64,000 bases of DNA, taken from assembly GCA_002841945.1 (NCBI GenBank), contig PHBI01000008.1, positions 20,275 through 84,274 of the forward strand, in the 5' to 3' direction. Shown piece after piece: positions 40,888 through 48,883 of this stretch. Source of the stretch: Deltaproteobacteria bacterium HGW-Deltaproteobacteria-14. GTDB lineage: Bacteria; Myxococcota_A; UBA9042; PHBI01. Below the pieces are notes generated by a model. That model ran no database searches. It was given only the letters and a program-made list of their open reading frames with translations, and had not been told where the DNA came from. The translations under genes and the position numbers were made by a program. Each line of letters starts with the position of its first letter. The stretch's first letter is position 1.

Positions 40888-42201
40888 ATGACGTTCCGCT
40901 GCATCGTGATGGGCGCCGCCGGGCGCGACTTCCACGACTTTCAGACCTTCTTCCGGAGCCACCCGGACTTCAGGGTCGTGTGCTTCACCGCGGAGCAGAT
41001 CCCGTTCATCGACCAGCGGAAGTTCCCTCGCTCCCTCGCCGGGCCGGGCTACGCCGAGGACATCCCCATCTACAACGAGGGGCGCCTCGTGGAGCTCATC
41101 CGCGAGCACCAGGTCGAGTTCGTCTTCCTGAGCTACAGCGACCTGCCTCACGCCCAGGTCATGCACAAGGCGTCGATCGTCCAGGCGGCCGGCGCCAGCT
41201 TCGTCCTGCTGGGGCCGGATCACACCATGCTGCAAAGCAGCAAGCCCGTGATCGCCGTGACCGCGGTGCGAACGGGCGCGGGTAAGAGCCCCATCTCGCA
41301 GTTGCTCGCGGCGCACCTCGGCGCCAGCGGCCGCCCCGCTGGGGTCCTGCGCCACCCGATGCCCTACGGCGACCTCGAGCGGCAGCGGGTGCAGCGCTTC
41401 GCGACCGCCGCGGATCTCGACAGCCACGAGTGTACGGTCGAGGAGCGCGAGGAGTACGCGCCCTACGTCGAGCGCGGGCTGGTCATCTTCGCGGGGGTCG
41501 ACTACGCCTCCATCCTCGCGGCGGCCGAGGCCGAGAGCGACGTGATCCTGTGGGACGGTGGCAACAACGACACGCCCTTCGTGCGGCCGACGCTGTGGAT
41601 CGCGGTGCTCGACGCGCTGCGTCCGGGGCACGAGGTCGGGTACTACCCCGGCGAGACCAACTACCGTGCGGCCGACGTGCTGGTCGTGAACAAGGTGGAC
41701 CAGGCGGACCCGGCGGAGCTCGACCGGATGCTGAGCCGCATCGCGGCCGATCGGCCTGACGCCGCGCTGATCACCGCCGACCTCGGGGTGGTGGCGGACG
41801 AGGCGGCGCTGAAGGGCAAGCGGGTGCTGGTCATCGAGGACGGGCCGACGACGACCCACGGCGGGATGGCCTTCGGCGCCGGCTACGTGCTCGCGCGCCG
41901 CGCGGGGGCGGCCGAGCTCGTCGATCCCCGGCCCTTCGCGGTCGGGAGCATCGCGCGCACCCTCGAGAAGTACCCACACATCACCGAGATCCTGCCGGCC
42001 ATGGGCTACTCCGATGAGCAGCGCGCGGATCTGGCGGAGACGGTGCGTCGCGCCGCGCCGGACGTGGTGGTCGACGCCAGCCCGGCGCGGGTCGGGCGGC
42101 TGCTCGGCGTCACGCTGCCGGTGGTCGAGGTGGACTACCACTTCGTGCAGCGCTCGGGCCCGGATCTGCTGGGCCTGGTCGACGCGGCGCTGGCTCGCTG
42201 A
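40888..42201 (+). CDS. Cyclic 2,3-diphosphoglycerate synthetase-like GTPase (COG2403 type)
   Basis: A 437-residue protein. It starts FRCIVMGAAGRDFHDFQTFFR, a Rossmann-like opening of this family, has VEFVFLSYSDLPHAQVMHKASIVQAAGASFVLLGP, then the nucleotide loop AVTAVRTGAGKSPISQ and the second motif VILWDGGNNDTPFVRP and VVNKVDQ. It closes with THGGMAFGAGYVLARR. In thermophilic archaea relatives make cyclic 2,3-diphosphoglycerate, while bacterial members are uncharacterised. GGAGAGAGG lies ahead of the ATG. A CBS-domain protein lies 118 bases downstream on the same strand, separated by a hairpin. Confidence 0.78.
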   Translation: MTFRCIVMGAAGRDFHDFQTFFRSHPDFRVVCFTAEQIPFIDQRKFPRSLAGPGYAEDIPIYNEGRLVELIREHQVEFVFLSYSDLPHAQVMHKASIVQAAGASFVLLGPDHTMLQSSKPVIAVTAVRTGAGKSPISQLLAAHLGASGRPAGVLRHPMPYGDLERQRVQRFATAADLDSHECTVEEREEYAPYVERGLVIFAGVDYASILAAAEAESDVILWDGGNNDTPFVRPTLWIAVLDALRPGHEVGYYPGETNYRAADVLVVNKVDQADPAELDRMLSRIAADRPDAALITADLGVVADEAALKGKRVLVIEDGPTTTHGGMAFGAGYVLARRAGAAELVDPRPFAVGSIARTLEKYPHITEILPAMGYSDEQRADLAETVRRAAPDVVVDASPARVGRLLGVTLPVVEVDYHFVQRSGPDLLGLVDAALAR

Positions 42202-42210
42202 GCCGGGCGG

Positions 42211-42241
42211 GGGCGCCCCGGGTCTCGCATCCGGGGCGCCC
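42211..42241 (+). terminator. Hairpin terminator after the cDPG-synthetase-like gene
   Basis: An 11-bp perfect stem (GGGCGCCCCGG with its complement) and a nine-base loop begin 10 bases past the stop codon. Confidence 0.6.
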
Positions 42242-42319
42242 TCGACGCCCGTCAGAAGCGGCCCGTCGGGCCAGTTCCGGGGTGCCAACGCGCGGGTCCA
42301 CGTGTAGGATGCGCGACCG

Positions 42320-42745
42320 ATGGATAAGCACCACCACCACAACCTGCTGCACGTCATGACGCCGTTTCCGCAGTGCGTCGCCTTCGGGGCCTCCCTCGAC
42401 GAGGCGTCGGCGCTGATGGAGGAGCACGGTATCCACCACCTGCCGGTCCGCGAGGACGACGGGGACGTGGTGGGCATGCTCACCGAGCAGGACGTGGCGA
42501 CCGCGCGGATGGCGGCGCGGGAGCGGGGCGATCAGCTCACCGTGGGCGACGTCTGCCGCCGCGAGGTATACGTGGTCGAGATCACGCGGTCACTCGCCGC
42601 GACCATCCGTGACATGGCGCAGCGGCGAGCCGACTACGCGCTGGTGAAGCGCGACGACCACTTGGCCGGCATCGTCACGACCACCGACCTCTGCCTCCTG
42701 CTCGCCGACATCCTCGATCCCCAGATCGACGACATCATCGCGTAG
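42320..42745 (+). CDS. CBS-pair domain protein with His-rich N-terminus
   Basis: A 141-residue cytoplasmic protein made of two CBS domains (about 10-65 and 72-135). The first has LLHVMTPFPQCVAFGASLDEASALMEEHGIHHLPVRE and DVVGMLTEQDV; the second has TVGDVCRREVYVV and HLAGIVTTTDLC. Such pairs bind adenine nucleotides or other ligands and act as regulators, often together with a separate enzyme. The N-terminal MDKHHHHN is natural and may bind metal. Its partner could be the upstream GTPase, but only proximity suggests so. Confidence 0.85.
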   Translation: MDKHHHHNLLHVMTPFPQCVAFGASLDEASALMEEHGIHHLPVREDDGDVVGMLTEQDVATARMAARERGDQLTVGDVCRREVYVVEITRSLAATIRDMAQRRADYALVKRDDHLAGIVTTTDLCLLLADILDPQIDDIIA

Positions 42746-42748
42746 CGC

Positions 42749-42781
42749 CCAATAGGGGTCATCCAATAGGGGTCAGGCACC
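42749..42781 (+). repeat. Short direct repeat downstream of the CBS gene
   Basis: A 13-bp sequence CCAATAGGGGTCA occurs at 42749-42761 and again at 42763-42775, one base apart, and continues into GGCACC. Its base composition differs from its surroundings and it resembles scattered GGGGTCAGGCACC-type elements seen near REP-associated sequences. Confidence 0.4.
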
Positions 42782-42859
42782 CTCACTTTTCACTTTCGCC
42801 CACCGTCCGAGGTGGGCGGGCCTCGCGTCCCGCTTGGACCGCGGGTATCGTCTCGCGCC

Positions 42860-45133
42860 ATGGCCGACCCGACCTCCCCCGCTCCGCCCGCCGCCCCTGA
42901 CGCCTACCCCCACGCCCGCGGGGACGGCTCGGCCTACGACCGCTACCTGGCCGGGATGGACGCGTCGATGCGCCAGAAGGTCGCCCTGACCGTCGCGCAC
43001 CTCCTCGGCGTCGGCGAGCTCGCCGACATGGGGATGGGCTCGGGCTCCGGCAGCTTCGCCCTGGCCTCCCTCTATCCCCACCTCGCCGTCGTGGGCGTGG
43101 ACGTCGATCCCGGCATGGTCGCCCGCGCCGCCGCGCGCTACGTCTTGCCGAACCTCCGCTTCGTCGTGGGCGACGTCGCCGAGCCCTGCTTTCCCCCGGG
43201 CTCGGTCGAGGCGATCCTGGACTCGTCGGTCCTCCATCACGTGACCACCTTCAGCGGCTACGACCGCCCCGCCGCCGCGCGCGCCCTGGCCGTCCAGGCC
43301 GACCAGCTCGCCGACCACGGCGTCCTCGTCGTCCGCGACTTCGTCGACCCCGGCCCCGGGCCGGTGTGGCTCGACCTCCCGGCCGACGACTTCACCGGCC
43401 CCGCCGACGGTGACGACCCGCGCAGCTGCTCGACCGCGGCCCTGTTCGAGCGCTTCGCCGGAGAGTTCCGCGCCGCCCGCGCCCCCGCGGACCGCGGCTT
43501 CCCGATGGCGCGCGTCACGCCGGGCGCTGGCGACCCGCCGCTGCCCCCCGCCTGGCGCCGCTACGCCTGCGACCGCACCCACGCGGTCGAGTTCGTGCTG
43601 CGCAAGGACTACCGCCGCGACTGGGAGCTCGAGGTCCTCGAGGAGTATACCTACCTGACGCAGGCGGACTTCGAGGCGACCTTCACCGCGCTGGGGCTGC
43701 GGGTCCTCGCGTCGACCCCGATCCGCAACCCGTGGATCGTCCAGCACCGCTTCGCCGGTCGCTTCGTGATGCGCGCCGCCAACGCCGCCGAACCCCTCGA
43801 CTGGCCCGCCACCAACTACGTCATCGTCGGTCAGCGCGTCGGGGCCCGGCGCGGCGTGCGCTTTCGCGAGGAGCCGTGCCCCGCCCCCACCCGCGAGCTC
43901 GAGCTCGGACACTGGCGCCGCCTCGACCTCGACGTCGTGTACGACGTCGTCCGCCGCCCCGGGCGCACCGTCGACGTCGTCCCGTGGTTCGTGCGCGACG
44001 GCGCGCTCTACGTCCTCGCCCGCCTCGGCCACCCGCGCCCCATCCTGATGAGCGCCGCCGCCGCCGCCGCCAGCGTCGACGGGAGCGCGCCCGTGACGTG
44101 GGCCCACGGCGCGCTCACCGTCCGGCAGAGCGACAAGCCCCTCGGGCAGACGGTCGAGGAGCGTCTCGCCGACTTCACCGGCCTCGGCCCCGACGCGCTG
44201 CTGCGCTTCGACCGCGGCGCCGTCTACTACCCTTCCCCCGGCGGGATCCAGGAGGAGGTGCGCGCCATCTACGTCGCGATCCCGCCGACCACCGCCCCCG
44301 CCGCCGGCAGCGAGGCCTATGGCTTCAGCGAGGGCGGCCCGCTGCGGGCGATGGAGGCCCGTCAGCTGCTGCGCGCGGCCCAGGTCGGCGGCCTGCCGGA
44401 CGCCCGCCTCGAGCTCAACGTCTACGACATCCTCATGCGTCGCAACATGAACGTTGGCGCTTGGATCGGAGCCGAGATCGTCGTCGGAGATGGGGCTCGT
44501 CCTTCGCAGTGCACCACGATGGCGGAGCTGGCCGCGCGACCCCGGCGGCGGCGCTTCCGCCGGGCTCCCCCGGAGGCGTCGAGCGGCTTCATGACGCTGT
44601 CGCGGTCACGCTTCGTCGAGCTGGCGGCGGACGGCGTCGCGGTCGGCGAGCGCACCCTCGAGTACGCGCTGCCGTCGCGGATGTCCGCCTGCACCGCGGC
44701 GGTCGCCTGTCTTCGCCGCCACGCCGGCGCGGTGTGGCTCGGGATCGACGACGACGACCTGCCGGCCTCGCAGTGCTTCGACGGCCACAGCGAGCTGCTC
44801 GTGGCGCCGGCGTGGCGTCTGCCGCGCACGGTCACCGGGCTCCGCGCCACCGAGGCCTTCCTGCGCGAGCGCCTCGCCCGCGAGTACGGCGGCGTGTGCG
44901 GGCCGTTGACCGAGCTCGGAGGCCGCTATCACCCGTCCCCCGCCGTCACCCCCGAGGTCGTCTACCCCTACGCCGCCGAGGTGCGCGCCGAGGGGCCCGG
45001 GGTGCGCGCCCTGCGCTGGGTGCGCCTCGACGACGCCGTCCGACACCGCGCTCAGCTCCTCGACGGCCACCTGCGCGTCGTCGCGCTCCGCGCCGCGCAC
45101 GCCCTCGGCCTCCTCGGCCCACGCGAGCCGTAG
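42860..45133 (+). CDS. SAM methyltransferase fused to two degenerate Nudix-like domains
   Basis: A 757-residue protein. Residues 1-340 are a class I methyltransferase (motif I LADMGMGSGSGSFALASL, then VVGVDVDPGMVARAAARY, VEAILDSSVLHHVT, and a long C-terminal insertion FEATFTALGLRVLASTP). About 350-540 is a Nudix-like domain (VDVVPWFVRDGALYVLARLGHPRPI, ERLADFTGLGPDALL, VYYPSPGGIQEEVRAIYVAI); the Nudix box is present in outline but lacks its paired catalytic glutamates. About 580-757 is a second copy (AVWLGIDDDDL, FLRERLAREYG, RYHPSPAVTPEVVYPYAAEV, RWVRLDDAVRHRAQLLDGHLR). The Nudix parts may bind a nucleotide-linked substrate that the methyltransferase modifies. No partner gene is obvious. Confidence 0.65.
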   Translation: MADPTSPAPPAAPDAYPHARGDGSAYDRYLAGMDASMRQKVALTVAHLLGVGELADMGMGSGSGSFALASLYPHLAVVGVDVDPGMVARAAARYVLPNLRFVVGDVAEPCFPPGSVEAILDSSVLHHVTTFSGYDRPAAARALAVQADQLADHGVLVVRDFVDPGPGPVWLDLPADDFTGPADGDDPRSCSTAALFERFAGEFRAARAPADRGFPMARVTPGAGDPPLPPAWRRYACDRTHAVEFVLRKDYRRDWELEVLEEYTYLTQADFEATFTALGLRVLASTPIRNPWIVQHRFAGRFVMRAANAAEPLDWPATNYVIVGQRVGARRGVRFREEPCPAPTRELELGHWRRLDLDVVYDVVRRPGRTVDVVPWFVRDGALYVLARLGHPRPILMSAAAAAASVDGSAPVTWAHGALTVRQSDKPLGQTVEERLADFTGLGPDALLRFDRGAVYYPSPGGIQEEVRAIYVAIPPTTAPAAGSEAYGFSEGGPLRAMEARQLLRAAQVGGLPDARLELNVYDILMRRNMNVGAWIGAEIVVGDGARPSQCTTMAELAARPRRRRFRRAPPEASSGFMTLSRSRFVELAADGVAVGERTLEYALPSRMSACTAAVACLRRHAGAVWLGIDDDDLPASQCFDGHSELLVAPAWRLPRTVTGLRATEAFLRERLAREYGGVCGPLTELGGRYHPSPAVTPEVVYPYAAEVRAEGPGVRALRWVRLDDAVRHRAQLLDGHLRVVALRAAHALGLLGPREP

Positions 45134-45142
45134 CGCGCCCGC

Positions 45143-47395
45143 TCAGGCGCCGGGCGGGGCCGGCGCGACCGTCACCGGGACGCCGTTCTGCACGGCGTTG
45201 CCGGACAGCGGGTCCAAGACCGCGGGATCGACGAGGCGGTTGACGTTGACGCCGGCGAAGCGCGCCGCGGTGCCGAGCCGCGCGCCGGGCTGGCCGTGGC
45301 CCCAGCCGTGGGGGAGGCTCACGACGCCCTGGCGGACGGCGTCGGTGACGTGCACCGCGACGGTCAGGGCGCCCGCCACTGACGTCACGTGGGCCGCGCC
45401 GCCGCCGGTGAGGCCGAGGCGCGCGGCATCGGTGGGGTGGACCTGCAGGGCGCAGCGGGCCTTGCCGGTGGCGAGGCGCTCGACGTTGTGGAGCCAGGAG
45501 TTGTTCGAGCGCAGGTGGCGGCGGCCGATCAGCACGAGCGCGCCTGGGTCCACGACCTCCGCGGCGGCCTCGGCCTCGAGTCGGTCGAGCTCCGCGATCA
45601 GCGCCGCCGGCGCCAGCTCGACCTTCCCGGACGGGGTCTCGAGCCGCCCCGGCAGCCGCGGCTGGAGCGGGCCGAGGTCGATCCCGTGGGGGGCGGCGGC
45701 GAGCTCGTCGAAGGTCAGGCCGCCGGGGCGCGCGCCGAAGTGGTCGCCGTAGCTCCCGGCCCGCAGCAGCCAGTCGAGGAGGCGCTCGGGGCCGCGGCGG
45801 GGGGCGAGCGCGGCGACGAGCTCCTTCACGTCCCGCCCGTGGAGCGGGGAGGCGGCGTCGCGCACCTCGCCGGTCACCAGCGTCGCGATGATGAAGTCCT
45901 CGGTGCGCGTCGTCGGGCTCCCCGCGGGGCGACCGGCGCAGATGGTCGTCAGGGCCAGCAGGATGTCGCACTCGTCCATCGCGCCCGCCGGCAGCGGCAG
46001 GGTCGGCGGCGAGTAGCTGACGACGTTGCGGACCGACAGCCCGGCGAAGGCGAGGTCGCAGTGCGCGCGCTCCAGCGCCGACGGCGGCGGCAGGATGACG
46101 TCGGCGTGGCGGGTGGTCTCGTTCACGTAGGGGTCGACCGCGACCATAAAGTCGAGGGCCGCCAGCGCGGCGTCGAAGCGGTCGCTGCCCGGGGCCGAGA
46201 GCGCGGGGTTGCCGGCGACGGTGATGAGCGCCCGCACCTGGCCGGGGCCGGGGGTGAGGATCTCGTCCGGCAGCGCCGCCGTGGGGAGCTCGCGGCGGAC
46301 CTCGGGGTGGCCGCCGACCCGGCTCGCGTGGCGCCCGGTCTTGAAGCCGCCGCCGCCGGGGGCGCGGTCGGGGCGGTGGGGCGCGAAGAAGGGCAGGGGG
46401 AAGCAGGCGCCGCCTGGCTGATCGAGGTTCCCGGTGAGCGCGTTGAGGACGTCGACGAGCCAGGCGTTGACGGTGCCGAAGCGGGCGCTGTGGGTCCCGA
46501 GGCGGCCGTAGACGGCGGCGGTCGGCGCGGCGGCGAGCTCGACGGCGAGGGCGCGGATGGCGGTGGCCGACAGCCCGGTGCGATCGGCGACGCGCTCGGC
46601 CGGGAAGCGGCGCACGGCGTCGCGCAGGGTCTCGAGCCCGGCGACGTGGGGGGCGAGGGGGCCGAGGTCGACGAGGTCGTGGGAGACGAGGTGCTCGGCC
46701 AGCGCGAGGAGCAGCCACGGGTCGCCGCCGGGGCGGATCGGGAGGTGCAGGTCGGCGACCTCGGCGGTGCGGGTGCGGCGCGGGTCGACGACGACCAGGC
46801 GGCCGCCGCGGGCCCGCAGGTCCTTGAGGCGGCCCGGGAAGTCGGGGGCGGTGCAGAGGCTGCCGTTGGAGGCGAGGGGGTTGGCGCCGAGGATGACGAG
46901 CAGATCGGTGTGATCGAGGTCGGGGACGGGGATGGCGTCGGGGTCGCCGAACATCAGCCCGCACGCGACGTGCTTTGGCATCTGGTCGAGGGTCGAGGCG
47001 GTATAGAGGTTCTTGGTGCGCAGCGTCTGGAGGAGCGCCTTGATGTAGAGCTGCCCGGCGAGGGTGTGGACGTTGGGGTTACCGAGGTAGAGGGCGACGG
47101 CGTCGCGCCCGTGGGTCGCGAGGATCGGGGCGAGGCCGCGCGCGACGGCGGCGAGCGCCTCGTCCCAGGTCGCCGGGACCAGGACGCCGTCCTGGCGCAC
47201 GAGCGGGGTGCGGAGGCGGTCGGGGTCCGCGTGGAGGTCGGCGAGGGCGGCGCCCTTGGGGCAGATGAAGCCGCGGGAGAAGACGTGCTCGGAGTCACCG
47301 CGGATGGCGGTCACGCGGCCGTCCTCGACGGTCAGCGCGAGGCCGCAGGTGGCCTCGCACAGAGGGCAGGTCCGGTACGCTGTCGTCGTCGCCAT
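45143..47395 (-). CDS. Molybdopterin oxidoreductase, formate dehydrogenase/DMSO-reductase-type catalytic subunit
   Basis: A 750-residue protein. The N-terminal iron-sulfur site is CPLCEATC (10-17) with a fourth Cys at FICPKG (45). The molybdopterin-guanine-dinucleotide regions follow: ALYLGNPNVHTLAGQLYIKAL, ILGANPLASNGS, PRRTRTAEVADLHLPIRPGGD, and the C-terminal domain (HNVERLATGKARCALQVHPTDAARLGL, SLPHGWGHGQPG). No signal peptide is present, so it is probably cytoplasmic. No iron-sulfur or membrane partner lies next to it. The substrate is unknown. It converges on the methyltransferase-Nudix gene with a nine-base gap. Confidence 0.85.
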   Translation of the reverse strand: MATTTAYRTCPLCEATCGLALTVEDGRVTAIRGDSEHVFSRGFICPKGAALADLHADPDRLRTPLVRQDGVLVPATWDEALAAVARGLAPILATHGRDAVALYLGNPNVHTLAGQLYIKALLQTLRTKNLYTASTLDQMPKHVACGLMFGDPDAIPVPDLDHTDLLVILGANPLASNGSLCTAPDFPGRLKDLRARGGRLVVVDPRRTRTAEVADLHLPIRPGGDPWLLLALAEHLVSHDLVDLGPLAPHVAGLETLRDAVRRFPAERVADRTGLSATAIRALAVELAAAPTAAVYGRLGTHSARFGTVNAWLVDVLNALTGNLDQPGGACFPLPFFAPHRPDRAPGGGGFKTGRHASRVGGHPEVRRELPTAALPDEILTPGPGQVRALITVAGNPALSAPGSDRFDAALAALDFMVAVDPYVNETTRHADVILPPPSALERAHCDLAFAGLSVRNVVSYSPPTLPLPAGAMDECDILLALTTICAGRPAGSPTTRTEDFIIATLVTGEVRDAASPLHGRDVKELVAALAPRRGPERLLDWLLRAGSYGDHFGARPGGLTFDELAAAPHGIDLGPLQPRLPGRLETPSGKVELAPAALIAELDRLEAEAAAEVVDPGALVLIGRRHLRSNNSWLHNVERLATGKARCALQVHPTDAARLGLTGGGAAHVTSVAGALTVAVHVTDAVRQGVVSLPHGWGHGQPGARLGTAARFAGVNVNRLVDPAVLDPLSGNAVQNGVPVTVAPAPPGA

Positions 47396-47440
47396 GGGGA
47401 CCTCCGCGCAGGTGACGGAGGTCTTACCACGGCGTGCGGG

Positions 47441-48568
47441 TTACTGCCCGGCCCGGCGGAAGCTGGCGACGAGGGTCCCGACGGCGGCGAAGGGCATGAT
47501 GGCGACCAGGGCCGGGGCGGCGCCGACGAGGACGAGGGCGAAGCAGATCAGGATGAAGACGTCCCGCCGCAGCGACGCGTGGAGCACGCGGTACCACAGC
47601 GGGCGCGGCTTGGCGGTGTCCCAGAAGGTCGCCTTGAAGCCGGTGCCGGTCTCGCGCAGGACCTTCTTGAACTGGATGAAGGTGATGCCGAGGTAGCCGA
47701 CCGCGGTGACGGCGCCGAACCACAGCGGCCAGGCGGTGTCGAGGGCGCGGTGGACGCCGACCGAGAGGCCCACGAAGAACAGCATGTTGGACACGTCGTC
47801 GACGACCGAGTCGAGCAGCGCGCCGTGCTTGGAGAAGTTCTTGGTGAGGCGCGCGATCTCGCCGTCGCAGCCGTCGAGGATCGAGTGCATCTGGTAGAGG
47901 AAGGCGGCGAAGACCTGCACCGCCCACTCCGGGGAGGTCGCGAACCACCCGCCGGCGAGGCCGAAGAGCGCCACCACCACGGTCACCATGGTCGGGGTGG
48001 CGCCGAGGGGCACGATGCGCGCGGTGACCCAGGTGGACACCTTGCGGTTGAGGTGGCGCGACGCCGGGCCGTCCTGGGGCTTGGTGAGGCCGCGCAGCAG
48101 CGTCCGGCGGGCCGTCTTCGTCGTCGCGGGGTCGTCGGGGAGCTGGGCGTAGAGGCGCCCGTCCTGGGCGAACGGGTGCGCGCGGCCGCGGTCGAGGGCG
48201 GCCAGCGGGGACTCGCCGGCGGCGACGGTCACGAGGCCGGCGACCGGGACGCCGTAGGGGTCGGCGACGACCTCGCCGGGGGCGAGGCGCTTGAGGAGCT
48301 CGGCCGAGACCAGGGCGTCGGCGCGGATGACCAGCGAGAGCCCGGCGGGGGCCGCGTCGCGCAGGGGCAGGCCGCGGTCGCGGGCGGGTGCGGTGAGGGC
48401 GGCGGCCGCGCCCTCGAGGCTGACGCCGGTCGCGCCGGCGTCGAGGGCGGCGTAGGCGGCGCGCAGCCCGAGCGGCATCCCGAGGAGGGGCCGTGTCACG
48501 GCCTCGCCGTCGCCGACCACCCGGGCGATCCTCTCCAGCGCCTGTCCGCTCATGGCCTCGCGCGCCAT
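47441..48568 (-). CDS. CDP-alcohol phosphatidyltransferase with N-terminal degenerate nucleotidyltransferase-like domain
   Basis: A 375-residue protein. Residues about 15-140 resemble the Rossmann-like domain of sugar-phosphate nucleotidyltransferases (RPLLGMPLGLRAAYAALDAGATGVSLEG, SLVIRADALVSAELL, DPYGVPVAGLV) without the GxGxR loop. The C-terminal half has the full CAPT signature DGEIARLTKNFSKHGALLDSVVDD in a five- to six-helix membrane part. This layout recalls fused inositol-1-phosphate cytidylyltransferase/di-myo-inositol-phosphate synthases. The ATG at 48568 is five bases after AGGAGG; a GTG at 48574 overlaps that site and is rejected. It follows the oxidoreductase gene by 45 bases on the same strand but further upstream. 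Confidence 0.8.
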   Translation of the reverse strand: MAREAMSGQALERIARVVGDGEAVTRPLLGMPLGLRAAYAALDAGATGVSLEGAAAALTAPARDRGLPLRDAAPAGLSLVIRADALVSAELLKRLAPGEVVADPYGVPVAGLVTVAAGESPLAALDRGRAHPFAQDGRLYAQLPDDPATTKTARRTLLRGLTKPQDGPASRHLNRKVSTWVTARIVPLGATPTMVTVVVALFGLAGGWFATSPEWAVQVFAAFLYQMHSILDGCDGEIARLTKNFSKHGALLDSVVDDVSNMLFFVGLSVGVHRALDTAWPLWFGAVTAVGYLGITFIQFKKVLRETGTGFKATFWDTAKPRPLWYRVLHASLRRDVFILICFALVLVGAAPALVAIMPFAAVGTLVASFRRAGQ

Positions 48569-48883
48569 CGCCACCTCCTCGCATCGCCGCGTTTACTCGA
48601 ACGGCACCGGTTCGGCCAGCCCCAATGCTGGTCACTTGAGCGCAGCACCGCGCAGTTCGAGGCTCCGGCGTGTCCTATAGCGCTCCGTTTTTCACCACGG
48701 AGTACACGGAGGACACCGAGAAGAGCCTCCGGAAACCGCCGCGACGCGTGATCCGGTCGAGCGGCGCTCCGTTCTCTCCGGTGCCCTCCGTGGTCAACAC
48801 CCGCCGCGTCCTGGACCGACGCGGCGATACTAGCGTGACCAGCCGCCCGCGACGAGGCGCCTCGCGGGCGGCTGGCCGGTCGC
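48569..48883. other. Interval between the CDP-alcohol transferase and VOC genes, with an inverted repeat
   Basis: About 315 bases without a gene. Its main feature is the imperfect inverted repeat at 48691-48800; otherwise no promoter pair or protein-like frame stands out. Confidence 0.5.
48691..48800. repeat. Imperfect inverted repeat, possibly a short mobile or REP-like element
   Basis: The left arm (48691-48724, starting TTCACCACGGAG) and the right arm (48771-48800, whose complement starts TTGACCACGGAGG) match over about 28 of 30 aligned positions if a nine-base gap is allowed in the right arm. The arms enclose about 46 bases. The ACCACGGAG core recurs in short interspersed repeats of many environmental bacteria. 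Confidence 0.45.

Noticed and set aside
45389..48751. A long open frame on the plus strand opposite the oxidoreductase and CDP-alcohol transferase genes
   Set aside because: It is antisense to two clear genes, is made of Gly/Ala/Val/Arg/Glu-rich filler without motifs, and is an effect of very high third-position G+C.
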